Source: Kitasatospora aureofaciens (lineage in GTDB: Bacteria; Actinomycetota; Actinomycetes; Streptomycetales; Streptomycetaceae). From it: a stretch of 41,923 nucleotides of DNA. Under the pieces are notes generated by a model, which saw nothing but the letters and a program-made list of their open reading frames with translations, was not told where the DNA came from and did no database searches. Location of the stretch: the NCBI RefSeq assembly GCF_001188955.3, contig NZ_JPRF03000055.1:1-41923 (forward strand), written 5' to 3'. Position numbers and translations under genes: made by a program. Below, in pieces: positions 23,777 through 31,464 of this stretch (the first letter of the stretch is position 1; every line of letters starts with the position of its first letter).

Positions 23777-24772
23777 TCACTCCTCCACGAGGAGCTTCTC
23801 CCGCAGCTGGGCCAGCGTCCGCGCCAGCAGCCGGGACACGTGCATCTGGGAGATCCCCACCTCGGTGGCGATCTGCGACTGGGTCATGTTCCGGAAGAAC
23901 CGCAGCACCAGGATCTTCTGCTCGCGGGGCGGCAGTTGGGCCAGCAGCGGCTTGAGCGACTCGCGGTACTCGACGCCCTCCAGTGCCTCGTCGGTGGCGC
24001 CCAGAGTGTCCGCCACGGCCGGCGACTCGTCGTCGCTGTCCGGCACGTCCAGGGACAGCGTGGAGTACGCGTTGGCGGACTCCAGGCCCTCCAGCACGTC
24101 CTCCTCGGAGATGCCAAGGTGCTCGGCCAGCTCGTGCACCGTGGGGGAGCGGCCGTGCCGCTGGGAGAGCTCGCTGGTCGCCGTGGTGAGCGACAGCCGC
24201 AGCTCCTGCAGGCGGCGGGGGACGCGCACCGCCCAGCCCTTGTCGCGGAAGTGCCGCTTGATCTCGCCGACGATGGTCGGCGTCGCGTAGGTGGAGAACT
24301 CGACCCCGCGCTCGTGGTCGAAGCGGTCCACCGACTTGATCAGTCCGATGGTGGCGACCTGGGTCAGGTCGTCGAGCGGCTCGCCCCGGTTGCGGAAGCG
24401 CCGGGCCAGGTGCTCGACCAGCGGGATGTGCATCCGCACCAGCTGGTTGCGCAGCTCGACGCGCTCCGGGGAGCCCTCGGGCAGCGCGGACAGCCGGACG
24501 AACAGCGCGCGGGCGGCTTCCCGGTCCGGCGCGCCGGTGCGGTGCGAGCCCTGGGCTGGCACGGCGCCGTGCAGCTCCGCGGCCTCCTCCGCCGGTTCCG
24601 GCGGTTCCGGCAAAGGAGCGGAGGCGGGCGTCGGCTCGGTCGGGTGGCTCATCCGGTGGGCGTCCTTCGGGTGCGCTTCGTCGTTGGCGGCGAGGCCGGA
24701 AACGCTCGCCTGGGTCGGTACGGCAGGTCCCGCCGTCGCGAGGCCGGTACGGTCCAGATCACTCACGGCCAT
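23777..24772 (-). CDS. sigH: SigH-like SigB/F/G-family sigma factor
   Basis: 331 aa from ATG 24772 (an in-frame GTG at 24796 would add 8 residues). Stress-response and developmental sigma factor. Conserved regions: EPLDDLTQVATIGLIKSVDRF (region 2), ERGVEFSTYATPTIVGEIKR and GWAVRVPRRLQEL (2-3), a long region 3, and MTQSQIATEVGISQMHVSRLL (region 4 helix-turn-helix). About 95 residues of Pro/Ala/Glu-rich sequence precede region 1.2; S. coelicolor SigH is known for several forms differing at the N-terminus, and internal Met49/Met118-type starts are available here too. The anti-sigma gene lies 147 nt upstream on the same strand, so the two form an operon. Confidence 0.9.
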   Translation of the reverse strand: MAVSDLDRTGLATAGPAVPTQASVSGLAANDEAHPKDAHRMSHPTEPTPASAPLPEPPEPAEEAAELHGAVPAQGSHRTGAPDREAARALFVRLSALPEGSPERVELRNQLVRMHIPLVEHLARRFRNRGEPLDDLTQVATIGLIKSVDRFDHERGVEFSTYATPTIVGEIKRHFRDKGWAVRVPRRLQELRLSLTTATSELSQRHGRSPTVHELAEHLGISEEDVLEGLESANAYSTLSLDVPDSDDESPAVADTLGATDEALEGVEYRESLKPLLAQLPPREQKILVLRFFRNMTQSQIATEVGISQMHVSRLLARTLAQLREKLLVEE

Positions 24773-24919
24773 TCCCCCGTTCCGTTCCGGGAGCACCGGG
24801 GCCGTCGGCCCCGGAATCGTCTCGTTGGTCGTACCGCCCGGGGGCGGTACCGGGAGCCGCCCGTCGGGCCCCGGTAGGGGAACGGCGGACGGCCCTTGCA
24901 GGGTGCTGCTCGGTGCCCG

Positions 24920-25330
24920 TCAGTGAGCGGCGGACCCGCCGCGCTTCTTGTGCAGGCTGATCGACACGGTGTTGTCCTCGGCGACCGAGGAGTCCACCTC
25001 GCCGGCCAGCGCGGAGAGCACCGTCCACGCGAAGGTGTCGCGCTCGGGCGCCCTGCCGTCCGTGGTCGGAGCGGCGACGGTCACCTTCAGCGAGTCGCCG
25101 ACCAGCCGGAACTCGCAGGACAGCACGGAGCCCGGCACCGCCTGCTGGAGCAGGATGGCGCAGGCCTCGTCGACCGCGATCCGCAGGTCCTCGATCTCGT
25201 CGAGGGTGAAGTCCAACCGGGCTGCGAGCCCGGCCGTCGCTGTTCGCAGCACGGAGAGATAGGCCCCCGCCGCGGGCAGCCGGACCTCCACGAAGTCCTG
25301 AACTCCGAGATCGCTGTCGATCTTGGACAC
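24920..25330 (-). CDS. ushX: RsbW-like anti-sigma factor (UshX/PrsH type)
   Basis: 136 aa. An ATP-binding protein of the GHKL fold that sequesters SigH. LRIAVDEACAILLQQA (N box) and a degenerate G-box region (ERDTFAWTVLSALAGEVD) are seen. GTG 25330 is chosen because AGGAGG stands at the right distance; upstream codons do not resemble the family. The gene precedes sigH in the same orientation, as in S. coelicolor. Its 5' region contains two possible hairpins (near 25370-25380 and 25387-25403) and the imperfect palindrome GGTAAGGCATTACC; a BldD or SigH site there is possible but not demonstrated. Confidence 0.87.
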   Translation of the reverse strand: MSKIDSDLGVQDFVEVRLPAAGAYLSVLRTATAGLAARLDFTLDEIEDLRIAVDEACAILLQQAVPGSVLSCEFRLVGDSLKVTVAAPTTDGRAPERDTFAWTVLSALAGEVDSSVAEDNTVSISLHKKRGGSAAH

Positions 25331-25469
25331 CCTTGCCTCCTGGGTGACGCGCTGAACTTGCTTGGTACCCCCGGAGGGGGGCGTCCTCCGCACCCGGTGC
25401 GGGAGTTACTCATGGTAAGGCATTACCACGCAGGGTGGCAGGGCCTTTGCGGGTACTCCGTGCGTCCGT

Positions 25470-25946
25470 TCAACGGCTTCCGGCGGCCCGGAGTGCCTCG
25501 TCGGTGAGCCGGTAGACGGTCCATTCGTCCATCGGCACCGCGCCGATCGACTTGTAGAAGTCGATCGAGGGCTGGTTCCAGTCGAGCACCGACCACTCCA
25601 CCCGCGCGTAGCCGCGCTCGACGGCGATCCGCGCCAGCTCCAGCAGCAGCGCCTTGCCGTGGCCGCCTCCGCGGGCCGCGGGGCGGACGTACAGGTCCTC
25701 CAGGTAGATCCCGTGGGTGCCGCGCCAGGTCGAGAAGTTGAGGAACCAGACCGCGAAGCCGACCGGCTCGCCGGTGGCGTCGTCCTCCGCGATCAGGCCG
25801 AACACCGCCGGATTGGCGCCGAACAGCGACTCGCGCAGCTGCTCCTCGGTGGCCACCGCCTCCTGCGGGGCCTTCTCGTACTCCGCCAGCTCGCGGATCA
25901 TGGCCAGGATGACGGGGACGTCGGTGACGACGGCGGTGCGGATCAT
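25470..25946 (-). CDS. SSAT-like GNAT acetyltransferase
   Basis: 158 aa. Resembles the spermidine/spermine or thialysine N-acetyltransferase branch of GNAT: an ELAEYEKAPQEAVATEEQL N-terminal helix, WRGTHGIYLEDLYVRPAARG followed by GGGHGKALL (acetyl-CoA loop), and VLDWNQPSIDFYKSIGA. It probably acetylates a polyamine or amino acid side chain in the cytosol. The frame starts at ATG 25946, 10 nt after the stop of the SnoaL-like gene, which suggests a two-gene transcript. Confidence 0.88.
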   Translation of the reverse strand: MIRTAVVTDVPVILAMIRELAEYEKAPQEAVATEEQLRESLFGANPAVFGLIAEDDATGEPVGFAVWFLNFSTWRGTHGIYLEDLYVRPAARGGGHGKALLLELARIAVERGYARVEWSVLDWNQPSIDFYKSIGAVPMDEWTVYRLTDEALRAAGSR

Positions 25947-25955
25947 GCGGCGAGC

Positions 25956-26339
25956 CTACTGCTCGGACCCGCTCTCGTCCCAGGCCTGGACGGAGGTCTG
26001 GTCGACGATCCGGCCGTCCCGCAGGTTGGCCATCGACGCCATGAGCACCCGCACCCCGTCGGGGTAGTGGCAGGATTCGAGGAACGCGAGGTGGTCGCCC
26101 TCGACCACCACCTGCTCCAGCTTGTGGGTCATCTCGCGGCTGTAGACGTCGTCCAGCATGGCGCCGATCTCGTCCCGCCCGTGCATCACCAGGGGGTGGC
26201 TGGGCTGGGTCTTGCGGTCGACCACGCGCAGCTCGGCGTCCTCGGCGTACAGCGCCAGCAGGGCCTCGGCGTCGCAGCGTTCGATGCCCTCGCGCAGCGC
26301 TCGGGTGTCGAAGGCGGCGGGGGCCGCCATGGTGCTCAT
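25956..26339 (-). CDS. SnoaL/NTF2-like protein
   Basis: 127 aa. A small alpha+beta barrel of the SnoaL-like/nuclear transport factor 2 superfamily: an initial helix (REGIERCDAEALLALYAED), HPLVMHGRDEIGAML, and the strands FLESCHYPDGVRVLMASM and GRIVDQTSVQAWDE. Such proteins serve as small isomerases, hydrolases or ligand-binding proteins; no specific activity can be assigned. CGGAGGAG precedes ATG 26339. It ends 10 nt before the acetyltransferase start and is likely cotranscribed with it. Confidence 0.82.
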   Translation of the reverse strand: MSTMAAPAAFDTRALREGIERCDAEALLALYAEDAELRVVDRKTQPSHPLVMHGRDEIGAMLDDVYSREMTHKLEQVVVEGDHLAFLESCHYPDGVRVLMASMANLRDGRIVDQTSVQAWDESGSEQ

Positions 26340-26422
26340 GGTCTCGCTCCTCCGGTCGGGTTCCCTCGGCCTCGCACCTTCGAGCGTACGCCCGACGGGG
26401 GGCTTCGAACGGGGCTCCGGTC

Positions 26423-26457
26423 CGGCCGATCGGCCGCCCGGCCGCCCGGCCGCCCGG
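26423..26457 (-). terminator. GC palindrome and octamer repeat after the cobalamin operon
   Basis: CGGCCGATCGGCCG (26423-26436) is a perfect palindrome, and the CGGCCGCC octamer occurs three times in tandem from 26431 to about 26457, between the binding-protein stop and the SnoaL gene. It probably serves as a terminator; the octamer array may vary between strains. Confidence 0.45.
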
Positions 26458-26464
26458 CGGCCGG

Positions 26465-27457
26465 TCAACCGGCCGGGACGGTGCGCAGGAAGTCGGCCAG
26501 GGTGCTGATCGCGGCCGGGTTGCGCGGGCTCTCGACCAGGTCGACGTAGTCCATGACGAGGATCCGGTCGTTCCTGATCGCGGAGACGTTCGCCAGCGGC
26601 GGGAAGGACTTGAGGAAGGCCCGCTTCTCCTCGGCGCTCGGCGTCGCGTAGCTGTTGATCACGATCACCTCGGGGTCGCGCTCGACCACGCTCTCCCAGC
26701 CGGCGGTGACCCAGGTGTCCGCGAGGTCGCCCATGATGTTGGTGCCGCCGGCCCTGGCGATGACGGCGTTCGCGGCGGCGAACTTCCCGGCGGTGTACGG
26801 CTTGTCCTGCCCGCTGTCGTAGAGGAAGACGGACGGGCGGTGCCCGCGCTGCGGGACGGCGTCGATCTTCGCCCTGGACTCGGCGATCAGCCGGGCGGCG
26901 CGGTCCTCGACGTCGAAGATCTCGCCGAGGTTGGCCAGATCGGTGTAGAGCGCGTCCAGCGGGTCCATCACCCCGCGTTCGCCGCTGCTGCCGCTGCGGC
27001 AGGACTCGCTGAGCACGTACGAGTCGATGCCCAGGTCCCTGAACGCCTGCGGGGTGACGCCGCTGCCCTCGTCGAAGCCGTAGTGCCAGCCGGCGAACAC
27101 CAGGTCGGCCCGGGCGTCCAGGGCGATCTCCTTGGTGAGCACCTTCCTGGAGAGCCAGGTGGTCTGCTGGTAGCCGTCCTTCCAGGCGACCCGGTCGACC
27201 CGGCCCTTGTCGTCGGGCATCACGTAGCCGGCCATCCGGTCGGCGAGGCCGAGGGAGAGCGTCAGTTCGGTGATGTTGACGTCGTTGGTCACCACCCGGG
27301 CGGGCTTCCGTGGGAAGGTGTGCCGCTCGCCGCAGTTCGTGACGGTCACCGGGTAGTGGGCGGAGGCGGTGCCGGCCTCCCGCGGAGCGATCTCGGCGCC
27401 GCAGGCGGTCAGTCCGAGGGTGAGCAGGGCGGTGGAGGCAACGGCCTTGGTGCGCAT
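26465..27457 (-). CDS. Corrinoid-type ABC substrate-binding lipoprotein (BtuF-like)
   Basis: 330 aa. Signal peptide with lipobox LTACG, then a class III (helical-hinge) binding protein: PARVVTNDVNITELTLSLGL, LVFAGWHYGF, WESVVERDPEVIVINSY. It captures the substrate for the permease and ATPase encoded upstream in the operon. The cobalamin riboswitch in front of the operon makes vitamin B12 or another corrinoid the best prediction. Three-gene cassettes like this in actinobacteria are sometimes labelled F420-0 transporters, and siderophore binding proteins share the fold, so the substrate remains inference. It is the last gene, 34 nt after the ATPase stop. Confidence 0.82.
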   Translation of the reverse strand: MRTKAVASTALLTLGLTACGAEIAPREAGTASAHYPVTVTNCGERHTFPRKPARVVTNDVNITELTLSLGLADRMAGYVMPDDKGRVDRVAWKDGYQQTTWLSRKVLTKEIALDARADLVFAGWHYGFDEGSGVTPQAFRDLGIDSYVLSESCRSGSSGERGVMDPLDALYTDLANLGEIFDVEDRAARLIAESRAKIDAVPQRGHRPSVFLYDSGQDKPYTAGKFAAANAVIARAGGTNIMGDLADTWVTAGWESVVERDPEVIVINSYATPSAEEKRAFLKSFPPLANVSAIRNDRILVMDYVDLVESPRNPAAISTLADFLRTVPAG

Positions 27458-27491
27458 GGGGGTTCTTTCGGGTCGGGGCGGTCTCGGGGCT

Positions 27492-28325
27492 TCAGGGGAG
27501 GCGGTCGAACAGCAGTTGGAGGGCGCCGGTCTCCGGATGCCGGACGGGGGCGGCCCGGACACCGAACACCTCGGCCAGCAGGGCGGGTCGGAGCACCTCG
27601 GCGGGCGGCCCGGCCGCGGCGATCCGCCCGGCCGCCAGCACGTACAGCCGATCGCAGTGCCCCGCCGCCAGGTTGAGGTCGTGCAGCGCGGTGAGCACCG
27701 TCGGCCCGGCCTCGCGGGCGAGCGCCAGCACCTCCAACTGGTGGGCGATGTCCAGGTGGTTGGTGGGCTCGTCGAGGACCAGCAGGCGCGGCTCCTGGAC
27801 CAGGGCGCGGGCGAACAGCACCCGCTGCTTCTCGCCCCCGGAGAGGTTCAGGAAGCCGCGTCCCGCGAGGTGTTCGGCCCGGACCTTCCGCAGTGCGGCG
27901 GTGCAGCGCTCCCGGTCCTCGGCGCTCGGCCCGCCCGGGCCGCGCCGGTGCGGCAGCCGGCCCATGGCGACCACCTCGGCAACGGTGAAGTCGAACTCGG
28001 CGGTGTGCTCCTGGGTCAGCGCGGCCACCCGGGTGGCCGCCCGGCGCGCGGTGAGCGCGTGCAGGTCGTCGCCGGCCAGCCGGACGGTCCCGCCGGCCGG
28101 CCGCAGCACCCGGTAGACGCAGCGCAGCAGGGTCGACTTGCCGCTGCCGTTCGGGCCGATCAGCCCGACCACCTGGCCGGCGGCGGCCGCCAGGCTCACC
28201 TCGTGGACCAGCCGGGCGCCGGCCAGCTCCACCGAGACGCCGTCGACGGAGAGTTCCTCGGCCCCGGCCACCCCGGCGGTCCTCGTCGCCCCGGCGGTTC
28301 CCGTCACCCCGTCGGCCCCGGTCAC
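27492..28325 (-). CDS. FecE/BtuD-like ABC transporter ATPase
   Basis: 277 aa, GTG start. ATPase of the corrinoid-type importer: Walker A GPNGSGKST, Q-loop region AALTQEHTAEFDFTVAEVV, signature LSGGEKQR, Walker B LLVLDEPTNHLD and switch His in ALHDLNLA. The start overlaps the permease stop by 4 nt (GTGA). The first 25 residues are a low-complexity Thr/Ala/Gly stretch built of short repeats (VTGTAG, TRTAG, VAG), which is unusual and may include non-native leader residues. Confidence 0.88.
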   Translation of the reverse strand: MTGADGVTGTAGATRTAGVAGAEELSVDGVSVELAGARLVHEVSLAAAAGQVVGLIGPNGSGKSTLLRCVYRVLRPAGGTVRLAGDDLHALTARRAATRVAALTQEHTAEFDFTVAEVVAMGRLPHRRGPGGPSAEDRERCTAALRKVRAEHLAGRGFLNLSGGEKQRVLFARALVQEPRLLVLDEPTNHLDIAHQLEVLALAREAGPTVLTALHDLNLAAGHCDRLYVLAAGRIAAAGPPAEVLRPALLAEVFGVRAAPVRHPETGALQLLFDRLP

Positions 28326-29404
28326 CGCCCGCCCCCGAGGGCCTGGCCGCGGCGGCGCATCATCAGCAGGAAGGCGGGCACCCCGAGCACCGCGGTGAAC
28401 ACCCCGACGGGCAGTTCGGCGGGTGCCAGCAGGGTGCGCGAGGCGATGTCCACCCAGACCAGCAGCAGTGCCCCGGCCAGCGGCGCGACCACCAGCACCC
28501 GGCGGTGAGCGGCGCCGACCAGCATCCGGGCCAGGTGCGGCACCAGCAGTCCGACGAAGCCGATCGCCCCGCTGACGGCGACCACGGTGCCGATGACGGC
28601 GGCGGTGACCGTGAAGAGCTCCCGGCGCAGCCGGTCCGGGTCCACGCCGAGCGAGGCGGAGGTCTCGTCGCCCATGGCGAGCGCGTCCAACCGCCCGGCG
28701 GCGCAGGTCAGATGGGCCAGCCCGGCCAGGACGGTGCCGGCGGCGATCGGCACCGACCCCCAGGTGGCGCCGCCGAGGCTGCCGAGCAGCCACATCATGG
28801 CGTCCCGGGCGGCCTCGGCGTGGTCGGCGGAGAAGACCATCAGGGTGGTGGCGGCGGAGAAGCCGTAGGAGAGGGCGGTGCCGGTGAGCACCAGCCGCAG
28901 CGGGGTGAGCCCGTACGCGGTGCGGGCGGCGAGGTAGACCAGCGCCATGGCGGCCAGCGCGGAGCCGAACGCGGAGACGGAGATCGCCCACACCCCGAGC
29001 GAGGCGAAGGCGCCGAACAGCAGCACGGCGTTGGCGCCGACGGCCGCGCCGGAGGAGATGCCGAGCACGAAGGGGTCGGCGAGGGCGTTGCGCACCAACG
29101 CCTGGACGGCGACCCCGGTGGCGGCCAGTCCGGCCCCGACCACGGCGGCCAGCACGGTGCGCGGAAGCCGGATCTCCCAGACGATCGCGTACCCGGCGGC
29201 CTCGTCGGCGTCCAGCCGGCCGCCCGTCAGCCCGGCGCCCAACAGGCGCAGCACCCGGGGGAGTTCGATCCCGGAGGAACCGAAGGCGACCCCGCAGACC
29301 AGGGAGAGCAGCAGGGCGGCGGCGAGGCCGAGGGCGAGCGGGACGGTCGGTGTTCGGCGAACGGGGTCGTTCACGTGCGGTGTTCGGCGAACGGGGTCGC
29401 TCAC
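28322..29404 (-). CDS. FecCD/BtuC-like ABC transporter permease
   Basis: 360 aa from GTG 29404. A roughly ten-helix permease with conserved GISSGAAVGANAVLLFG, LVLTGTALSYGFSA and GAIGFVGLLVPHLARMLVG segments of the FecCD family. The N-terminus is a 10-residue duplication (SDPVRRTPHV then NDPVRRTPTV) caused by a 30-bp tandem repeat that also copies the GTG start, so initiation could occur at 29404 or 29374; neither has a strong ribosome site. A GTG at 29491 would extend the frame but has no ribosome site. It is the first gene of the riboswitch-controlled operon. Confidence 0.87.
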   Translation of the reverse strand: MSDPVRRTPHVNDPVRRTPTVPLALGLAAALLLSLVCGVAFGSSGIELPRVLRLLGAGLTGGRLDADEAAGYAIVWEIRLPRTVLAAVVGAGLAATGVAVQALVRNALADPFVLGISSGAAVGANAVLLFGAFASLGVWAISVSAFGSALAAMALVYLAARTAYGLTPLRLVLTGTALSYGFSAATTLMVFSADHAEAARDAMMWLLGSLGGATWGSVPIAAGTVLAGLAHLTCAAGRLDALAMGDETSASLGVDPDRLRRELFTVTAAVIGTVVAVSGAIGFVGLLVPHLARMLVGAAHRRVLVVAPLAGALLLVWVDIASRTLLAPAELPVGVFTAVLGVPAFLLMMRRRGQALGGGR

Positions 29405-29519
29405 GGCGGTCGCGCCTTGCCTCGGGCCGCGGGGTGTGCCGGGGCGGGCGCCGGCCGGGGCGTGCCCGGGCGCCTTCCCCTCGCAGTCCACGGCGAGTTG
29501 TCGGGAGTTCAGCGACCGG

Positions 29520-29612
29520 GGGCGATCGGGCTGGCACGGGGGTTCGGGCCGTGCTCACCGTTGCGGGTCAGCGCCGGATTCACACCGGACTTCTCCCTCG
29601 GACGCCCTGGCA
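29520..29612 (-). promoter_or_regulatory. Cobalamin (B12) riboswitch
   Basis: On the minus strand the diagnostic core is present in order: GGGAGAAGTCCGGTGTGAA, then TCCGGCGCTGACCCGCAACG and GTGAGCACGG, followed after about 20 nt by a B12-box-like CCAGCCCGATCGCC. These match the cobalamin riboswitch junction (normally GAAxCCGGTGxGAATCCGG, CCCGCAACGGT). It lies about 115 nt before the permease start. Corrinoid binding should reduce expression of the three transport genes downstream. Confidence 0.9.
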
Positions 29613-29672
29613 GCATAACAGTCACTCATGCTGATCAGTCCTTACCGGGGCGGATCGCACGTGAACGCACGA

Positions 29673-29704
29673 CCGCCCCCGTCCGACGGAGCGGACGGGG
29701 GCGG
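29673..29704 (-). terminator. sodN terminator
   Basis: A perfect 13-bp stem CCGCCCCCGTCCG (29673-29685 with 29692-29704), 6-nt loop, 21 nt beyond the sodN stop. Confidence 0.85.
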
Positions 29705-29725
29705 CTGGGTGGCGACGTGTCAGGC

Positions 29726-30121
29726 TCAGGCCTGCTTGGTCTCCCAGAAGATCTTGTCGACCTCGGCGATCAGGTCCAGCAGGGCCTGGCCGGTGGCCGG
29801 GTCCGTGGACGCCTTGGCGGCCGAGGCGGCCTTCAGGGTGTCGTTGATCAGCTTGTGCAGCTGCGGGTACTTCTCGAAGTGCGGCGCCTTGAAGTAGTCG
29901 CTCCACAGCACCGAGATGTGGTGCTTGACGGCCTCGGCGCGCTGCTCCTTGATGATGATGGCGCGGGCGCGGAAGTGCGGGTCCTCGTTGGCCTGGTACT
30001 TCTCCTGGGTGGCCTTGACCGACTCGGCCTCCAGCTTGGCCTGCGCCGGGTCGTACACACCGCACGGCAGGTCGCAGTGGGCGTGAGCGGTGGCACGCGG
30101 TGCAAACAGACGAGAGAACAT
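29726..30121 (-). CDS. sodN: SodN, nickel superoxide dismutase
   Basis: 131 aa. Ni-containing SOD converting superoxide to oxygen and peroxide. A 14-residue propeptide (MFSRLFAPRATAHA) must be removed to expose the nickel hook HCDLPCGVYDP, with His15, Cys16 and Cys20 of the precursor as the Ni ligands. The remaining four-helix-bundle sequence (FRARAIIIKEQRAEAVKHH, WSDYFKAPHFEKYP) is standard. AAGGAAGGA precedes the ATG. In S. coelicolor an sRNA derived from the sodF 3' region base-pairs with the sodN ribosome site; the equivalent leader is present here, but sodF is outside the window. The maturation protease gene is divergent. Confidence 0.97.
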   Translation of the reverse strand: MFSRLFAPRATAHAHCDLPCGVYDPAQAKLEAESVKATQEKYQANEDPHFRARAIIIKEQRAEAVKHHISVLWSDYFKAPHFEKYPQLHKLINDTLKAASAAKASTDPATGQALLDLIAEVDKIFWETKQA

Positions 30122-30297
30122 GGGAGTCCTTCCTTAGATCGTCTTCCCGCGCCCGAGACTACCCTTCCGGCCTCCGGGTTTCGCGGCCGGGCGGTGGGCG
30201 TAGGGCAAAAGGCGGACCTGTAACCGGGGTAATCCGGACATCGAACGGTGACGGTCCGTGCGGCAGACTGGGGGCGGGCGGTCCAGGAGGAGGAGTC

Positions 30298-30738
30298 GTG
30301 GCGCGGAGCACGGAACCGCAGGGCGGCGCGGGCGGCGTGGTGCCGTTCGGGCTGGTCGACGTGGCGGGCCCGTCGATGGTCCCGACCCTGCGCGAGGGCG
30401 ACCAGTTGCTGGTCCGCTACGGCGCGCCGATCCGGCCCGGCGCGGTGGTGCTGTTCCGGCACCCCTTCCAGCAGGACCTGCTGGTGGTGAAGCGGGCCGC
30501 CGAGCGCCGACCGAAGGGCTGGTGGGTGCTGTCCGACAACCGCCCGGTGGACAGCGACAGCCGCAGCTACGGCCCGGTTCCGGACGAGCTGGTGCTCGGC
30601 CGGGTGCTGCTGCGGCTGCGTCCGAGCCCGGCCTGGCTGGCGCCGGGCCGCGGGCTGGAGCGGCTTTTGCTCGGCCCCCGGCTGTCCCGGCTGCCGGGCC
30701 TGGCCCGCCGCCTCGGCGTGTGGGTCGAAGAGGTCTGA
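30298..30738 (+). CDS. sodX: SodX, nickel SOD maturation protease
   Basis: 146 aa, GTG start after CAGGAGGAGG. An S26-family (signal-peptidase-like) protease that removes the SodN propeptide. The catalytic Ser26 lies in VAGPSMVPTLREGD and the general-base Lys65 in LLVVKRAAERR; LSDNRPVDSDSRSYGPVP is the third conserved box. No N-terminal membrane anchor is seen, fitting a cytosolic processing role. It is divergent from sodN with 176 nt between the starts, the usual arrangement. Confidence 0.93.
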   Translation: MARSTEPQGGAGGVVPFGLVDVAGPSMVPTLREGDQLLVRYGAPIRPGAVVLFRHPFQQDLLVVKRAAERRPKGWWVLSDNRPVDSDSRSYGPVPDELVLGRVLLRLRPSPAWLAPGRGLERLLLGPRLSRLPGLARRLGVWVEEV

Positions 30739-30761
30739 CCCGAAAGGCCCGGCTGGCCCGG

Positions 30762-31349
30762 CTAGTTCCCCGGGTGCAGGGCGGCCTCGGCCTCCTGGCG
30801 CTTGCGGGCCCGGTACGCGGCGACGTTGGCGCGGGTGGCGCAGCGGTCGGAGCAGTAGCGGCGGGAGCGGTTGGTCGAGGTGTCCAGGTAGGCGTTGCGG
30901 CACGGCGCGGCCTGGCAGATGCCGAGCCGGTCGGCGCCCAGCTCGGTGAGGTGGACGGCCAGGCCCATGCAGGCGACGGCGCTGAAGTGCGCGGTGGCGG
31001 TGGGCGAGTTGTCGGCCAGGTGCAGGTGCCAGCGCGGCCGGCCGGCGTCGTCCGGGTAGTCGTGCCCGGAGACCAGCGGGCTGACGGGGTACTCCATCAG
31101 CAGGCTGTTCAGCAGGTCGACGGCCCGGACCTCGTCGCCCTCGGCGGCGGCCTCGAAGACCCCGCGCAGCCTGGTCCGCACCGCCCGCAGCCGGGGCACG
31201 TCGGACTCGTCGGCCAGCGCGGCGGCACGGGCGGAGTCGGAGAACAGGGCGCGCACGGCGTCCACCGAGATCAGCGTGTCGGTGCCGCGCTCGGGTTCCT
31301 CGGTGTTCACCAGCCGAACGGCGAGATCGGCGTACGAGGCGAGCTCCAC
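30762..31349 (-). CDS. CGNR zinc-finger domain protein (ABATE family)
   Basis: 195 aa, GTG start. Likely a transcriptional regulator: an N-terminal ABATE-type domain (about residues 1-130, SYADLAVRLVNTEEPE) and a C-terminal zinc finger CQAAPCRNAYLDTSTNRSRR followed by YCSDRCATRANVAAYRARKR. The four Cys ligands are kept, but the eponymous CGNR tetrapeptide reads CATR. GTG 31349 was preferred to ATG 31370 because GGAAGG lies at the proper distance from it. It is convergent with sodX (23 nt between ends). Confidence 0.85.
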   Translation of the reverse strand: MELASYADLAVRLVNTEEPERGTDTLISVDAVRALFSDSARAAALADESDVPRLRAVRTRLRGVFEAAAEGDEVRAVDLLNSLLMEYPVSPLVSGHDYPDDAGRPRWHLHLADNSPTATAHFSAVACMGLAVHLTELGADRLGICQAAPCRNAYLDTSTNRSRRYCSDRCATRANVAAYRARKRQEAEAALHPGN

Positions 31350-31419
31350 GGCGGTCCTTCCAGGAATCATCGGTAACGGGCTGACTGCTTCCAGCCTATT
31401 ACCCGGCTGGGGAAAACGG

Positions 31420-31453
31420 CGGCGCCCGGCAGGAAGTCGTCTGCCGGGCGCCG
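31420..31453 (-). terminator. Terminator of the amino acid ABC operon
   Basis: A perfect 13-bp stem (31420-31432 with 31441-31453, arm CGGCGCCCGGCAG), 8-nt loop, 11 nt after the ATPase stop. Confidence 0.88.
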
Positions 31454-31464
31454 ACCGTACGGGC

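Noticed and set aside
26423..26457. The CGGCCGCC triple repeat as a possible CRISPR or attachment-type array
   Set aside because: Units are 8 bp without spacers; it is a short tandem GC repeat after a gene end.
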